Source of the DNA: JBFELO01 sp041552055
GTDB lineage: Bacteria; Acidobacteriota; Thermoanaerobaculia; Thermoanaerobaculales; Sulfomarinibacteraceae
Assembly: GCA_041552055.1 (NCBI GenBank)
Contig: JBFELO010000220.1
Span: 1 to 5,914, forward strand
Length of the DNA stretch: 5,914 nt
Reading direction: 5' to 3'
A program made the translations under genes and the position numbers. Numbering within the stretch: position 1 is the first letter of the stretch; every line of letters begins with the position of its first letter. Below, in pieces: positions 5,870 through 5,914 of this stretch. A model generated the notes under the pieces. The model searched no databases. It saw nothing but the letters and a program-made list of their open reading frames with translations, and was not told the origin of the DNA.

Positions 5870-5914
5870 TGCCTCGGCTCCGGGACCGGATCGGCCGGAC
5901 CGATCAACGCAGCG
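5869..5914 (+). CDS. Start of a downstream gene, possibly a mesaconyl-C4-CoA hydratase (partial)
   Basis: An ATG at 5869-5871 overlaps the mct stop codon by one base (TGATG), an arrangement typical of translational coupling. Fifteen codons are visible, reading MPRLRDRIGRTDQRS, and the frame is open at the window end. IGRT or IGRTE-like sequence close to the N-terminus is common in HTD2/MaoC-type (FAS1-like) dehydratases, the fold family of mesaconyl-C4-CoA hydratase (Meh), the enzyme expected to act after Mct. Fifteen residues cannot prove this. The gene start is likely; the identity is a guess from context. Confidence 0.45.
   Translation, partial: MPRLRDRIGRTDQRS

Overview
This is a high-GC bacterial window, roughly 60 to 65 percent GC judged by eye, with GC-rich third codon positions. 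An MMPL/RND-type membrane transporter, weak T-tracts after hairpins and the protein style suggest an actinobacterium, possibly of the Acidimicrobiia. That placement is inference; a Chloroflexota-like host is the main alternative, because the right-hand genes look like 3-hydroxypropionate bi-cycle enzymes.

Layout. (1) Bases 1-134 hold the 3' end of a plus-strand membrane-protein gene. (2) Bases 135-385 lie between two convergent genes. They hold two hairpins with the same CCCCTG/CAGGGG core, a 10-bp repeat present three times, and a fragment of a tRNA 3' end (T-arm plus acceptor strand, minus strand) with no tRNA body. (3) Bases 386-2623 encode a complete MMPL/RND transporter on the minus strand. 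(4) Bases 2624-3047 are a 424-bp gap with a candidate promoter/operator for the transporter, one weak small ORF and a hairpin that could terminate the next gene. (5) Bases 3048-4622 (minus) encode an acyl-CoA dehydrogenase with a long N-terminal extension that closely resembles (2S)-methylsuccinyl-CoA dehydrogenase (Mcd). (6) Divergent from it across 44 bp, bases 4667-5869 (plus) encode a family III CoA-transferase that reads as 2-methylfumaryl-CoA isomerase (mesaconyl-CoA C1-C4 CoA transferase, Mct). (7) A further plus-strand gene overlaps the mct stop by one base and runs off the window. Its first residues contain IGRTD, compatible with the start of a mesaconyl-C4-CoA hydratase (Meh) type protein, but only 15 codons are visible.

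How the genes fit together. Mcd oxidises methylsuccinyl-CoA to mesaconyl-C1-CoA (2-methylfumaryl-CoA), and Mct moves the CoA to give mesaconyl-C4-CoA (3-methylfumaryl-CoA). In the 3-hydroxypropionate bi-cycle that product is hydrated by Meh to citramalyl-CoA, which a lyase splits into pyruvate and acetyl-CoA. Mcd belongs classically to the ethylmalonyl-CoA pathway and Mct to the 3-hydroxypropionate bi-cycle. Their back-to-back arrangement suggests a hybrid C5-dicarboxyl-CoA route that ends in pyruvate plus acetyl-CoA instead of glyoxylate plus propionyl-CoA. This is the most interesting point in the window. The transporter has no evident link to that route.
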